The notes under the pieces: generated by a model
What the model was told of the DNA's origin: nothing
The model's database searches: none
The model's input: the letters and a program-made list of their open reading frames with translations, nothing else
Shown here: positions 31,931 to 40,822 of the stretch, one piece after another
Layout: the number at the start of each line of letters is the position of its first letter
Numbering within the stretch: position 1 is the stretch's first letter
NCBI RefSeq assembly: GCF_001038625.1
Contig: NZ_CP011803.1
Location: 992,001-1,056,000 of the forward strand
Origin: Clostridium carboxidivorans P7
GTDB lineage: Bacteria; Bacillota; Clostridia; Clostridiales; Clostridiaceae
Reading direction: 5' to 3'
Length of the DNA stretch: 64,000 nucleotides
Position numbers and translations under genes: made by a program

Positions 31931-32728
31931 ATGATATTTTATTTTTCGGGAACAGGAAATTCACTGCAAGTTGCTAAAAATATTGCACAGGAAAATAATG
32001 AAGAGATAATTTCCATTGCAGCTATGATGAATAGCAAAGAGGGTAAGTTTGAATACAGCCTTAAGGATAATGAAATAATAGGTTTTGTATATCCAGTATA
32101 TGCATGGGCTCCACCAAAGATGGTATTTGATTTTATTCATAAGCTAAAGCTAAATAATTATAGAGATAATTACATCTTTTCTGCTGCAACCTGTGGTGCC
32201 AATATTGGAAATACCATGAAGGTTTTAGATAAAAGGTTAAGAGAAAAGAATTTACATCTGGATAGTGGTTTTTCTGTTATCATGCCAAGTAACTATATAA
32301 TAATGGGAGATGTTGATTCTAAGACTGATCAGGAGAAAAAGCTTTCAGCTGTTCAAGAAAATTTAAAAAGTATAAACAGTATTATACAGAAAAGAGAAAA
32401 AAACATTTTTAAACTTGTAAAAGGAGCTATGCCGGGAATTCGAACTAGCATAGTAAATCCATTATTTAATAAGTCAGCCATGAACACTAAAAATTTTTAT
32501 GCTAATGATAATTGCACAGGCTGTGGCATATGTGAAAGTGTATGTAACTGTCAAACTATAAAAGTTGAAGGGAAACCTAAGTGGGGAAATGAATGCAGTC
32601 AATGTTTAGCTTGTATTAATCTTTGTCCGGTTAAGGCAATTCAATATGGTAAAGCTACGGAAAGTAAAGGAAGATATAAGAATCCTGATGTAACTGTGGA
32701 AGAATTGAAAATCAATAATAGAAGCTAG
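31931..32728 (+). CDS. EFR1-family flavodoxin-ferredoxin fusion
   Basis: This 265-residue protein has an N-terminal flavodoxin-like domain (IFYFSGTGNSLQVAK binds FMN phosphate; FVYPVYAWAPPKM) and a C-terminal pair of [4Fe-4S] motifs: CTGCGICESVCNC and CSQCLACINLCP. This fusion is common in clostridia and works as a low-potential electron carrier of unknown partner. GGAGAT precedes the ATG. The first cluster ends C-x3-C-N-C rather than C-P, a small deviation from the standard ferredoxin pattern. Confidence 0.88.
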   Translation: MIFYFSGTGNSLQVAKNIAQENNEEIISIAAMMNSKEGKFEYSLKDNEIIGFVYPVYAWAPPKMVFDFIHKLKLNNYRDNYIFSAATCGANIGNTMKVLDKRLREKNLHLDSGFSVIMPSNYIIMGDVDSKTDQEKKLSAVQENLKSINSIIQKREKNIFKLVKGAMPGIRTSIVNPLFNKSAMNTKNFYANDNCTGCGICESVCNCQTIKVEGKPKWGNECSQCLACINLCPVKAIQYGKATESKGRYKNPDVTVEELKINNRS

Positions 32729-32812
32729 TAAATTCTTATCTATAGTAGTAGACAAGGCAATTATATAATTCTAAAAAATTAGAATGAAATTAGATTGAAT
32801 TATAAGATAATT

Positions 32813-32854
32813 AAGGTTATATTCAAAATATGAATATAGCCTTAAAAATTTTTT
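32813..32854 (+). terminator. Terminator after the EFR1 gene
   Basis: AAGGTTATATTCA (32813-32825) pairs with TGAATATAGCCTT (32831-32843) with one G-T pair, followed by AAAAATTTTTT. Confidence 0.8.
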
Positions 32855-32972
32855 GAAAAGCAAAAAAATACAAAGGAAATTTATATTATTTGTAGAATAG
32901 TGTAAAAATATAAATCTTTTTAAAGTCAACAGCAAGATGAGGTGTATTGTAGTATATGTAAAAGGAAGGAGT

Positions 32973-35453
32973 ATGATTATAATAAGACGTAAAGTTTTTA
33001 TCATAGTATTTTTTATAATTTCAATTTTTTTATTAGATAACAATTTTGGAAAAGTAGTATTTGCTGATAATAAAAAAGGTGTGAATGTAAGTAAAGAAGT
33101 TGTTTATAAGGTGTCGAGCAATAATGAAAAAGAAGCAGATAGAACAATAACAATAGGTGATGATAAAGATTATCCACCTTACAGCTTTATAGATGAAAAG
33201 GGTAATCCATCTGGTTTTGATATAGAACTTGCTAAGGCTGCAGCAGAGGCAATGGGATTTAAGGTAAAGATTAAATTAGGTGTTTGGAATGATATTAGGA
33301 ATGAGCTTGAAAGTGGTAAAATAGATGCCATAGCAGGTATGTTTTATTCTAAGGATAGGGAGAAAAATTACTCATTTACCACAAAGAGTACAATAAGTAG
33401 AGCTGATGTATTCACGAGAAATGGTAAAAGTGTAAAGAATATAAGTGATTTGAAAGGAAAAACAGTAGTAGTTGAGGCAGATGAAATATCAGAGGAATAT
33501 CTAAAAAAACAGAATCTTGGAATTAATTTTATTGAAGTTAGTTCATCTGAGAATGCACTTAAACTTGTATCTATGAACAAGTATGAATATTCAGTAGTTC
33601 CTACTGTAATAGGAAATTATTTTATAAAAAAAGATAATCTTTCAAATCTAAAAAACAATGGACTAGTTATTAATCCTGATAATTATTGTTTTGCTGTAAA
33701 AAAGGGAAATGATGATTTATTATTTGCTCTTAATGGTGGTCTGCAAATACTTAAATCTACAGGAAAATATGATGAAATATATAATAAATGGTTAGGAGTT
33801 TATGAAGAAAAAACCTTTTATGAGACAGTAATGAAAAATATTTGGTTAATAGCAACAGTATCAGCAAGTATATTTTTATTATTATTGTGGAATATAACTC
33901 TTAAAAAAAGGGTTGTTGTACGTACTAAGGAATTATTAGAAACAAATGAAGCTTTGAATAAAAATAAACAGGAGCTTTTGGCATCAAATGAAGAAATAGA
34001 AGCTTCCTATAATGAATTACTTGCAATAGAGGAAGAACTTCGACGTCAATATGAAATGCTGATAGAAAGTGAAGACAATTTAAAGAAAAGTGAAGAACGA
34101 AATAGGGCAATAGTAACTGCTATTCCTGATATTATATTTGTTGTAGATGAAAATGGAGTTTTTAGAGATTGTCAAACAAGAGATACTTCTGTTTTAATAA
34201 AACCTAAAAATGAGTTCATAGGAAAAACTCTTTGGGAAGTGCTTCCACCTGAAATAGCTGAAATTGGTTATATTAAAATTAAGGTTGCTCTTGAAAACAA
34301 TTCTTTGGAAAGCTTTGAATATGAAATTGATACATCAGTAGGCAAGAAACATTATGAGCTTAGAGTAGTTAAATGCAGAGGAAATGAGATTATTGCAATA
34401 AGCAGGGATGTTACAGTTGAAAGAAAAAATCGAAAGGAAATTGAATTTTTAAGCTATAATGATCAACTTACAGGACTACATAATAGAAGATTTTTTGAAG
34501 AAGAACTTAAACGATTAGATAATAGTGAAAATCTTCCTTTTACTATTGTTATGGCTGATGTTAATGGATTAAAACTAATAAATGATTCATTTGGACATGC
34601 TGTTGGTGATGAGTTGTTAAAAAAGGTTTCATCGGTAATGCTTAATGGTTGTGGTGATAATGGAATGATATCGCGTGTAGGAGGAGATGAATTTATAATA
34701 TTGCTGCCAAGAAAAAATGCCCTTGAAACGGAGGAAATACTTAAGTATATTTCAGAATTAGCTTCAAAGGAAGAGGTAGCATCAATAAAGCTTTCAATTT
34801 CTTTTGGATTTGCCACAAAGCACCATGATGAAGAGGATATATTTGAAATATTGAAAAAAGCAGAGGATTTCATGTATAAAAGGAAGCTTTTTGAAAGTCC
34901 AAGCATGAGGGGAAAAACAATTGCCGCCATTATAAATACGCTGCATGAAAAAAATAAAAGAGAGGAGCAGCATTCTCATAGAGTATCTGAGTATTGTAAT
35001 TCTTTAGGCAAAGCCATGAATTTGTCAGATGGTGAAATACAAGAATTGAAAACTGTAGGTTTATTACATGACATAGGAAAAATTGCTATACCTGAGGATA
35101 TTTTAAATAAACCAGGTAAGCTTACTAATGAAGAGTGGGAAGAACTAAAACGTCATCCGGAAATAGGATATCGTATTTTAAGTTCTGTTAACGATATGTC
35201 AGAAATAGCGGAATATGTTCTAGCACATCATGAAAGATGGAATGGAAGTGGTTATCCTAAAGGTCTTAAAGGAGAACAAATTCCATTAAAATCAAGAATA
35301 ATTGCAGTTGCTGATGCTTTTGATGCAATGATCAGTGAGAGACCTTATAAAAATTCTTTATCAAGGGAAGAGGCTGTAAAAGAGCTTATTAAGAACGCAG
35401 GTGTTCAATTCGATCCAGAACTTGTAAAGATATTTGTTAAAAAGGTAGTTTGA
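32973..35453 (+). CDS. Periplasmic-binding-domain PAS-GGDEF-HD-GYP sensor protein
   Basis: This 826-residue c-di-GMP signalling protein starts at the ATG at 32973 (AAGGAAGGAG upstream); an in-frame ATG at 32937 lacks a site. Order: a signal/anchor helix (2-20), an amino-acid-binding-type SBP_bac_3 domain outside the cell (about 50-275, ITIGDDKDYPPYSFIDEKG), a membrane helix (about 293-312), a coiled coil (320-380), a PAS domain, GGDEF with an intact GGDEF motif (570-574), and HD-GYP with HD at 699-700 and HHERWNGSGYP. It could both make and break c-di-GMP in response to an amino acid or similar ligand. No other signalling gene is adjacent. Confidence 0.9.
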   Translation: MIIIRRKVFIIVFFIISIFLLDNNFGKVVFADNKKGVNVSKEVVYKVSSNNEKEADRTITIGDDKDYPPYSFIDEKGNPSGFDIELAKAAAEAMGFKVKIKLGVWNDIRNELESGKIDAIAGMFYSKDREKNYSFTTKSTISRADVFTRNGKSVKNISDLKGKTVVVEADEISEEYLKKQNLGINFIEVSSSENALKLVSMNKYEYSVVPTVIGNYFIKKDNLSNLKNNGLVINPDNYCFAVKKGNDDLLFALNGGLQILKSTGKYDEIYNKWLGVYEEKTFYETVMKNIWLIATVSASIFLLLLWNITLKKRVVVRTKELLETNEALNKNKQELLASNEEIEASYNELLAIEEELRRQYEMLIESEDNLKKSEERNRAIVTAIPDIIFVVDENGVFRDCQTRDTSVLIKPKNEFIGKTLWEVLPPEIAEIGYIKIKVALENNSLESFEYEIDTSVGKKHYELRVVKCRGNEIIAISRDVTVERKNRKEIEFLSYNDQLTGLHNRRFFEEELKRLDNSENLPFTIVMADVNGLKLINDSFGHAVGDELLKKVSSVMLNGCGDNGMISRVGGDEFIILLPRKNALETEEILKYISELASKEEVASIKLSISFGFATKHHDEEDIFEILKKAEDFMYKRKLFESPSMRGKTIAAIINTLHEKNKREEQHSHRVSEYCNSLGKAMNLSDGEIQELKTVGLLHDIGKIAIPEDILNKPGKLTNEEWEELKRHPEIGYRILSSVNDMSEIAEYVLAHHERWNGSGYPKGLKGEQIPLKSRIIAVADAFDAMISERPYKNSLSREEAVKELIKNAGVQFDPELVKIFVKKVV

Positions 35454-35613
35454 ATTTTACATATTAATAGCACCATAAATGGAATATAATTTAATTTTTT
35501 TATATATTATGTATTGCATATAAGTTATTTTTGTTATATAGTATATAACATATAATAAAACGTATAGCACATATTGAAAAATAAAGTATTTACATTAGGG
35601 GGTTACTATTTGT

Positions 35614-38247
35614 ATGGAAACTAGAAAATACGTATATCTTTTTAACGAAGGAAATGCAAATATGAGAAATTTACTTGGCGGGAAAGGGGCAAATCTTGCC
35701 GAGATGAAGAATTTAGGAATGCCTGTTCCAGAAGGCTTTACATTGTCTACAGAAGCTTGTACAAAGTATTATGAGGATGACAAAAAGTTATCAGAAGAAG
35801 TAATGAATCAAGTTTATGAAGCACTTATTAAGATTGAAGAAACAACTGGTAAAAAGTTTGGAAGTGTACATAATCCTTTACTTGTTTCAGTTAGATCTGG
35901 AGCTAGAGTTTCTATGCCGGGAATGATGGATACAATATTAAACTTGGGATTAAATGATGAAACTGTGGAAGGCTTAAGTAAGCTAACAGGAAATGATAGA
36001 TTTGCTTATGATTCATATAGAAGATTCATTCAAATGTTTTCTGATGTTGTTATGGGGATTGAAAAGAGAAAATTTGAAGATATTCTTGATGAAGTTAAAG
36101 CACTTAAAGGAGCTAAATTTGATAATGAATTAACTGCAGCAGATTTAAAAGATGTTGTTAATAAATATAAAGATTTATATAAGAAAGAAATGGGAGTGAA
36201 TTTTCCACAGAATCCAAAGGAACAGTTATTAGAAGCCATAACAGCTGTATTTAGGTCATGGGACAATCCTAGAGCTATAGTTTATAGAAGACTAAATGAT
36301 ATTCCAAGAGAATGGGGAACGGCTGTCAATGTTCAATCAATGGTATTTGGCAATATGGGAGAAACTTCAGGAACAGGAGTTGCATTTACAAGAAATCCTG
36401 CTACTGGAGAAAAGGCTGTATTTGGTGAATATTTAATAAATGCACAGGGAGAAGATGTAGTTGCAGGTATAAGAACTCCTCAGCCAATATCAAAATTAGA
36501 ACAGGATTTACCAGAATGTTATAAACAGTTTATGGAAATAGCAGGAACCTTGGAAAATCACTATAAAGATATGCAGGATATGGAGTTTACCATTGAACAA
36601 GGAAAACTATATTTCCTTCAAACTAGAAATGGAAAGAGAACGGCTCAAGCTGCATTAAAGATTGCTGTGGACCTAGTAGCAGAAGGTCTTATTACAAAGA
36701 AAGAAGCAATATTAAAGGTTGAGCCTAAGCAGCTAGATTCCCTTTTACATCCTAGTTTTGATCAAAATGAATTAAAAAATACTGAGATTATAGGAAAGGG
36801 TTTACCTGCTTCACCAGGTGCTGCTTGTGGTAAGGTTTATTTTACTGCAGAGGATGCTAAGAGACATCATGAAGAAGGTGAAAAGGTAGTACTTGTAAGA
36901 CTTGAAACATCGCCAGAAGATATAGAAGGAATGGTAGCAGCTGAAGGTATACTTACAGCAAGAGGAGGAATGACTTCTCATGCTGCAGTTGTTGCAAGAG
37001 GAATGGGAACTTGCTGCATAGCTGGATGTGCTGATTTAAAAATAAATGAAGTAGATAAGACCTTTGAACTAAGTGGAAAGCTATATAACGAAGGGGATTA
37101 TATATCCTTAGATGGCAGTACAGGAAATGTTTATGGTCAAGCTATCAAAACTACTGGCAATGAAATAAGCGGAGACTTTAAAACCTTTATGATTTGGGCT
37201 GATGAAATAAGAATACTAAAGATTAGAACCAATGCGGACACTCCTAGAGATGCTGAAAATGCTGTTAATTTTGGAGCAGAAGGTATAGGACTTTGTAGAA
37301 CTGAACATATGTTTTTTGATGAAGATAGAATACCAAAAGTTAGAGAAATGATAGTTTCAGAAACAGAAATGCAGAGAAGAAAAGCACTTAATAAATTGCT
37401 TCCAGTGCAGAGAGAAGATTTTATAGGAATTTATGAGGCTATGGAAGGCAAACCGGTAAATATAAGGTTATTGGATCCACCACTTCATGAATTCTTGCCT
37501 CAAGAAGATGAAGATATAAGAGATTTAGCTAAGGAAATGAAATTGGAGTTTGAAAGCTTAAAAGCAACAATTGAATCCTTACATGAAGTTAATCCTATGA
37601 TGGGTCATAGAGGCTGTCGTCTTCCTGTATCATATCCTGAGATAGCGGAGATGCAGGCAAGAGCTATAATAGAAGCAGCTATAGATGTTAAGAAAAGAAA
37701 AGGCTATGATATAGTGCCAGAAATAATGATACCTCTTGTTGGAGAAATAAAAGAATTAAAATTTGTAAAAGATATAGTTGTAAGAGTTGCTGAAGAAGTA
37801 ATTGCCAGTGAGAAAATAGATTTAAAATATTTAGTAGGTACCATGATAGAAATACCAAGAGCGGCTATTACAGCAGATGAAATAGCTAAAGAAGCTGAAT
37901 TCTTCTCCTTTGGAACAAATGATTTAACTCAAATGACCTTTGGTTTTTCAAGAGATGATGCTGGTAAGTTCTTAGGAGACTACTATGATAAAAAGATATA
38001 TGAATTTGATCCATTCCAAAAATTAGATCAAATAGGTGTAGGTAAACTTGTTAAGATGGCAGTAGGACTTGGAAAACAAACAAGGCCAGATATCCATCTT
38101 GGAATATGTGGAGAACATGGTGGAGATCCATCTTCTATAGAATTTTGCCATAATGTTGGATTAGACTATGTGTCTTGTTCACCATTTAGAGTTCCAATAG
38201 CAAGACTTGCAGCAGCACAAGCTCAGGTGAAAAATCCAAGATTGTAG
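35614..38247 (+). CDS. ppdK: Pyruvate, phosphate dikinase
   Basis: This 877-residue enzyme reversibly converts pyruvate, ATP and phosphate to phosphoenolpyruvate, AMP and pyrophosphate. Visible parts are the N-terminal ATP-grasp segment GGKGANLAEM, the central phosphohistidine loop GGMTSHAAVVARGMG (the His is the carrier), and the C-terminal TIM barrel with GICGEHGGDPSSIEFC, whose terminal Cys is a catalytic acid. Length and motifs are complete. A GGGGG site sits 11 bases before the ATG. It stands alone and ends in a strong terminator. Confidence 0.97.
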   Translation: METRKYVYLFNEGNANMRNLLGGKGANLAEMKNLGMPVPEGFTLSTEACTKYYEDDKKLSEEVMNQVYEALIKIEETTGKKFGSVHNPLLVSVRSGARVSMPGMMDTILNLGLNDETVEGLSKLTGNDRFAYDSYRRFIQMFSDVVMGIEKRKFEDILDEVKALKGAKFDNELTAADLKDVVNKYKDLYKKEMGVNFPQNPKEQLLEAITAVFRSWDNPRAIVYRRLNDIPREWGTAVNVQSMVFGNMGETSGTGVAFTRNPATGEKAVFGEYLINAQGEDVVAGIRTPQPISKLEQDLPECYKQFMEIAGTLENHYKDMQDMEFTIEQGKLYFLQTRNGKRTAQAALKIAVDLVAEGLITKKEAILKVEPKQLDSLLHPSFDQNELKNTEIIGKGLPASPGAACGKVYFTAEDAKRHHEEGEKVVLVRLETSPEDIEGMVAAEGILTARGGMTSHAAVVARGMGTCCIAGCADLKINEVDKTFELSGKLYNEGDYISLDGSTGNVYGQAIKTTGNEISGDFKTFMIWADEIRILKIRTNADTPRDAENAVNFGAEGIGLCRTEHMFFDEDRIPKVREMIVSETEMQRRKALNKLLPVQREDFIGIYEAMEGKPVNIRLLDPPLHEFLPQEDEDIRDLAKEMKLEFESLKATIESLHEVNPMMGHRGCRLPVSYPEIAEMQARAIIEAAIDVKKRKGYDIVPEIMIPLVGEIKELKFVKDIVVRVAEEVIASEKIDLKYLVGTMIEIPRAAITADEIAKEAEFFSFGTNDLTQMTFGFSRDDAGKFLGDYYDKKIYEFDPFQKLDQIGVGKLVKMAVGLGKQTRPDIHLGICGEHGGDPSSIEFCHNVGLDYVSCSPFRVPIARLAAAQAQVKNPRL

Positions 38248-38331
38248 AGTAATAAATCCAGTATTACAAGCATGGATTAAAGAACTTTAAAAAATGGACA
38301 TTTAATACTATATGTATTATAAAAAATATAG

Positions 38332-38380
38332 GGTATTGTAAATTTAAATCATTGTTGATTTAAACTGCAATACCTTATTT
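38332..38380. terminator. ppdK terminator (bidirectional)
   Basis: GGTATTG (38332-38338) pairs with CAATACC (38368-38374), and the inner stem TTTAAATCA (38343-38351) with TGATTTAAA (38356-38364), followed by TTATTTAT. It also serves the truncated recombinase gene on the other strand. Confidence 0.8.
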
Positions 38381-38384
38381 ATAT

Positions 38385-38693
38385 TTAGTAATCTAAGATT
38401 TTATGCTTTTTACTTGGAATATAATTTTTAGGTGCATTTTTATAGCAGAAAAAACTATTAAACTTGGTCAATGCGGAAAGTTCAACATTTAGGGTTGTTT
38501 GTTTTCTTTTTTTTATGAATACTAAATAGTCTTTATAATTATTAATTATCTCCATATTTAATTTCAAAAGCTTTTTACCACTGCTGATATAGTACCAATC
38601 AATAAATTTTTGTATACACCTTGAATATGTTTTAATTGTACTAAAACTTTTATGTTCTTTATATAATAGATAGTTTTCAAATTTTTCTAACAC
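38385..38693 (-). pseudogene. Tyrosine recombinase, N-terminal SAM-like domain only
   Basis: The 102-residue product matches only the core-binding (phage integrase SAM-like) domain of tyrosine recombinases: FENYLLYKEHKSFSTIKTYSRCIQKFIDWY and LVFIKKRKQTTLNVELSALTKFNSFF. The catalytic domain with the Arg-His-Arg-Tyr residues, normally following, is absent; the frame stops at ILDY. GTG 38693 is used because GGAGGT lies upstream. It is either a decayed integrase or a stand-alone DNA-binding fragment. No other mobile genes surround it. Confidence 0.6.
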
Positions 38694-38826
38694 GTATATT
38701 ACCTCCATTGTGAACAAACATTATATGTCCGAGTTATTTTTGTTTTTAAAAATTGTCCTTTCAATATAAAGCAAATAGTTTATCAACGTTTTGTTTGAAA
38801 TTTTTTTTAATAGTTTTATTGTTAAA

Positions 38827-38844
38827 GGTCGTACCGGTCATACC
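38827..38844. promoter_or_regulatory. Tandem FadR/GntR-type operator pair, distal
   Basis: Two abutting 9-mers of the form GGT-N3-ACC are present: GGTCGTACC (38827-38835) and GGTCATACC (38836-38844). This core is the known operator type of FadR-subfamily regulators (such as LldR, FadR). The regulator gene begins 199 bases downstream. Confidence 0.7.
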
Positions 38845-38957
38845 AATTATTTATTTGAAGTTAGTTTATCACGTTTTGCAGCATATTGCAATAAATAAAA
38901 AAATATATCATTGCAATGCATTAAAAAAAGTGGTAGACTAGCATTAATATTTAAAGT

Positions 38958-38975
38958 GGTATGACCGGTATAACC
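38958..38975. promoter_or_regulatory. Tandem FadR/GntR-type operator pair, proximal
   Basis: GGTATGACC (38958-38966) and GGTATAACC (38967-38975) abut in the same arrangement as the distal pair, 131 bases away from it centre to centre. This supports autoregulation, perhaps by looping (inference). Confidence 0.75.
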
Positions 38976-39043
38976 ACTCGTGCGTAAAAATTATAATAAT
39001 AAGATAAAAAGCTAAAAGTATTTTATTTTGGAGGAAATTTTGA

Positions 39044-39751
39044 ATGCTTAATAAAACAAATAATACCAAGGTATATGAAAAGGTAATAGAAAAGATTAAA
39101 GATTTAATAGAAAAAGGTGAATTGACATGTGGAGATAAATTACCTTCTGAAAGAGAGTTGTGTGAACAACTTAATGTGAGCAGAACATCGGTAAGGGAAG
39201 CTTTAAGGGTTTTAGAAATATTAGGAATTATTAAATGCAAAATAGGTGAAGGAAATTTTATAAAAGACAGTTTTGAAGATAGTTTGCTTGAACCACTTTC
39301 CATGACATTTATGCTTCATGGAAGCAAAACAGATGAAATTTTAGATTTAAGAAAGTTTACTGAACCTGGAATGGCAGCATTAGCAGCAAAAAACATAAAT
39401 GATAAGCAGCTTAAAGAAATAGAAGAACTAGTTAATTTATTAAATATCACAGAGAATGAAGAGGAATGTGCAGAACTAGATAAAAAAATGCATTATAAAA
39501 TTGTTCAGGCATCGGGAAATTACTTGGTTTCTACTATGATGTTTGCAGCATCAACTTTGGTAGAAACATATATTGAAAATGTGTTAACTAATATGTTTCG
39601 AAATGTAGAGAATAAAAATATACTTAAAAAACAACATGAAGATATAATTCAAGCTATAAAAAAGCATGATTCTGCGGCTGCATCTATGGCTATGCTAAAG
39701 CATCTGGAATATACAGATGGTTATATTAGTAAAATAATCAAAAATAAATGA
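39044..39751 (+). CDS. FadR-subfamily GntR transcriptional regulator
   Basis: This 235-residue protein has an N-terminal winged helix (KVYEKVIEKIKDLIEKG, SERELCEQLNVSRTSVREALRVLEILGII) and a C-terminal FCD all-helical ligand domain with metal-site residues D-L-R-K near 106 and H-Y-K (148). It binds GGT-N3-ACC sequences, two doublets of which are upstream of its own gene. Family members sense organic acids such as lactate, glycolate or malonate. No obvious target operon is adjacent. A GGAGGAAA site precedes the ATG. Confidence 0.9.
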   Translation: MLNKTNNTKVYEKVIEKIKDLIEKGELTCGDKLPSERELCEQLNVSRTSVREALRVLEILGIIKCKIGEGNFIKDSFEDSLLEPLSMTFMLHGSKTDEILDLRKFTEPGMAALAAKNINDKQLKEIEELVNLLNITENEEECAELDKKMHYKIVQASGNYLVSTMMFAASTLVETYIENVLTNMFRNVENKNILKKQHEDIIQAIKKHDSAAASMAMLKHLEYTDGYISKIIKNK

Positions 39752-39760
39752 TACTGAAGA

Positions 39761-39908
39761 ATCAAGTGATTCTTAGACTCAGGTGGAGTTTGCCTGTGAG
39801 GAATACCTCTCTACATCTGAGTCTTAGAAGAACTTATCCAGGCGCGTAGCAGTGCTTATCCACAACTTGAAAAAGATGGGGATATTAGCAATGGTAGCGA
39901 TCGGATAA
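39761..39908 (-). repeat. Dispersed repeat family A, copy 3
   Basis: This 148-base copy lies in the opposite orientation to copies 1 and 2 and begins 10 bases after the FadR-type gene stop. It can fold with GATTCTTAGACTCAG (39768-39782) against the CTGAGTCTTAGAAGAA stretch (39818-39833), so it may act as a terminator. The rest of it, with CTTATCC occurring twice around GGCGCGTAGCAGT, could form further structure. Confidence 0.85.
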
Positions 39909-39994
39909 AAGAGTTGCTTATAAAACTTGATAACTATTATGGTTGAAAAAAGAATGAATCAGTTAAGAGATTAACATTTAACAAGTTCTGTACA

Positions 39995-40603
39995 ATGAGC
40001 ATATCGAAGGGAATGAGTATAAATATGGAGAATGATAAAAATTTATCAGAAAATAAAAATTCAATTAGTAGATTATTGAGTTCAATTGATAATTTACTAC
40101 GGGATGAGAAAGAAAGAAAATTTAGGATTAAATTAGGAAATAGAATAAAAGACTGTATTTTTACTGATGAGATTATGGCAGAGTTAAATGAAAGTGATTT
40201 TTCAGGATTAATTGATGAAGAAGAAGAAATAGTATTCCTTTTTTCTATGTTATTTCCAGTATTTGTAGAGAAGGAGGGAGTTACATTTAGATTATATAGA
40301 CATAAAATTGAAGTTGATTTATCTGATGATATGAGGGATAGATATATTTATATATTTTCCGATGGTAGGTTGACATCAGGATTGTTTGAAAGTTTTAGAC
40401 TTTATGATGATGAATATGTTTATGGAATAAAACGAATAATTAATGTAATTCCGCTCCTTAAAAAATCAATTAAAGAAGCATTAATTGATTTTGAAGAAAA
40501 TGGAGGCCAACCTAAAGAAAAGATACAACATCTTAAAAATAAGGGTATAATAGCTAAAAAAAATTTCGATGAATTATCTGAGATGTTAAGAAAAAATATC
40601 TAA
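39995..40603 (+). CDS. Hypothetical protein
   Basis: A 202-residue soluble, highly charged protein. I recognise no family. The start is uncertain: the first ATG (39995) has no clear site, a later ATG at 40025 is 12 bases after GAAGGGA, and one at 40013 is too close to it. The middle (residues 70-100) is acidic (LIDEEEEIVFLFSMLFPVFVEKEGV) and the rest is helical. It is monocistronic, follows a repeat A copy and ends before a strong terminator, so it is probably a real gene. Confidence 0.6.
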   Translation: MSISKGMSINMENDKNLSENKNSISRLLSSIDNLLRDEKERKFRIKLGNRIKDCIFTDEIMAELNESDFSGLIDEEEEIVFLFSMLFPVFVEKEGVTFRLYRHKIEVDLSDDMRDRYIYIFSDGRLTSGLFESFRLYDDEYVYGIKRIINVIPLLKKSIKEALIDFEENGGQPKEKIQHLKNKGIIAKKNFDELSEMLRKNI

Positions 40604-40673
40604 TTTTATATATGTTAATTTTACTATAAATCTTTCATTATTCTCAGTAGGGGCATTACTTTTTGCTCAAAAA

Positions 40674-40715
40674 ACTGTCGCACTAATTTTTTAGTGCCAC
40701 AGTCCCTTCTTTTTT
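40674..40715 (+). terminator. Terminator with sequence similar to the 16596 element ends
   Basis: ACTGTCGCACTAA (40674-40686) pairs with TTAGTGCCACAGT (40691-40703) with one mismatch around a TTTT loop, followed by CCCTTCTTTTTTT. Confidence 0.85.
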
Positions 40716-40822
40716 TATAAATTGTTTTTGGTATAAGATTGCAATAATTTGATTAAAATGTTAGTATAAATATGTATCATATATTCTGTAAATTATATTT
40801 ATATTTTTAGGAGGGGATTGTT

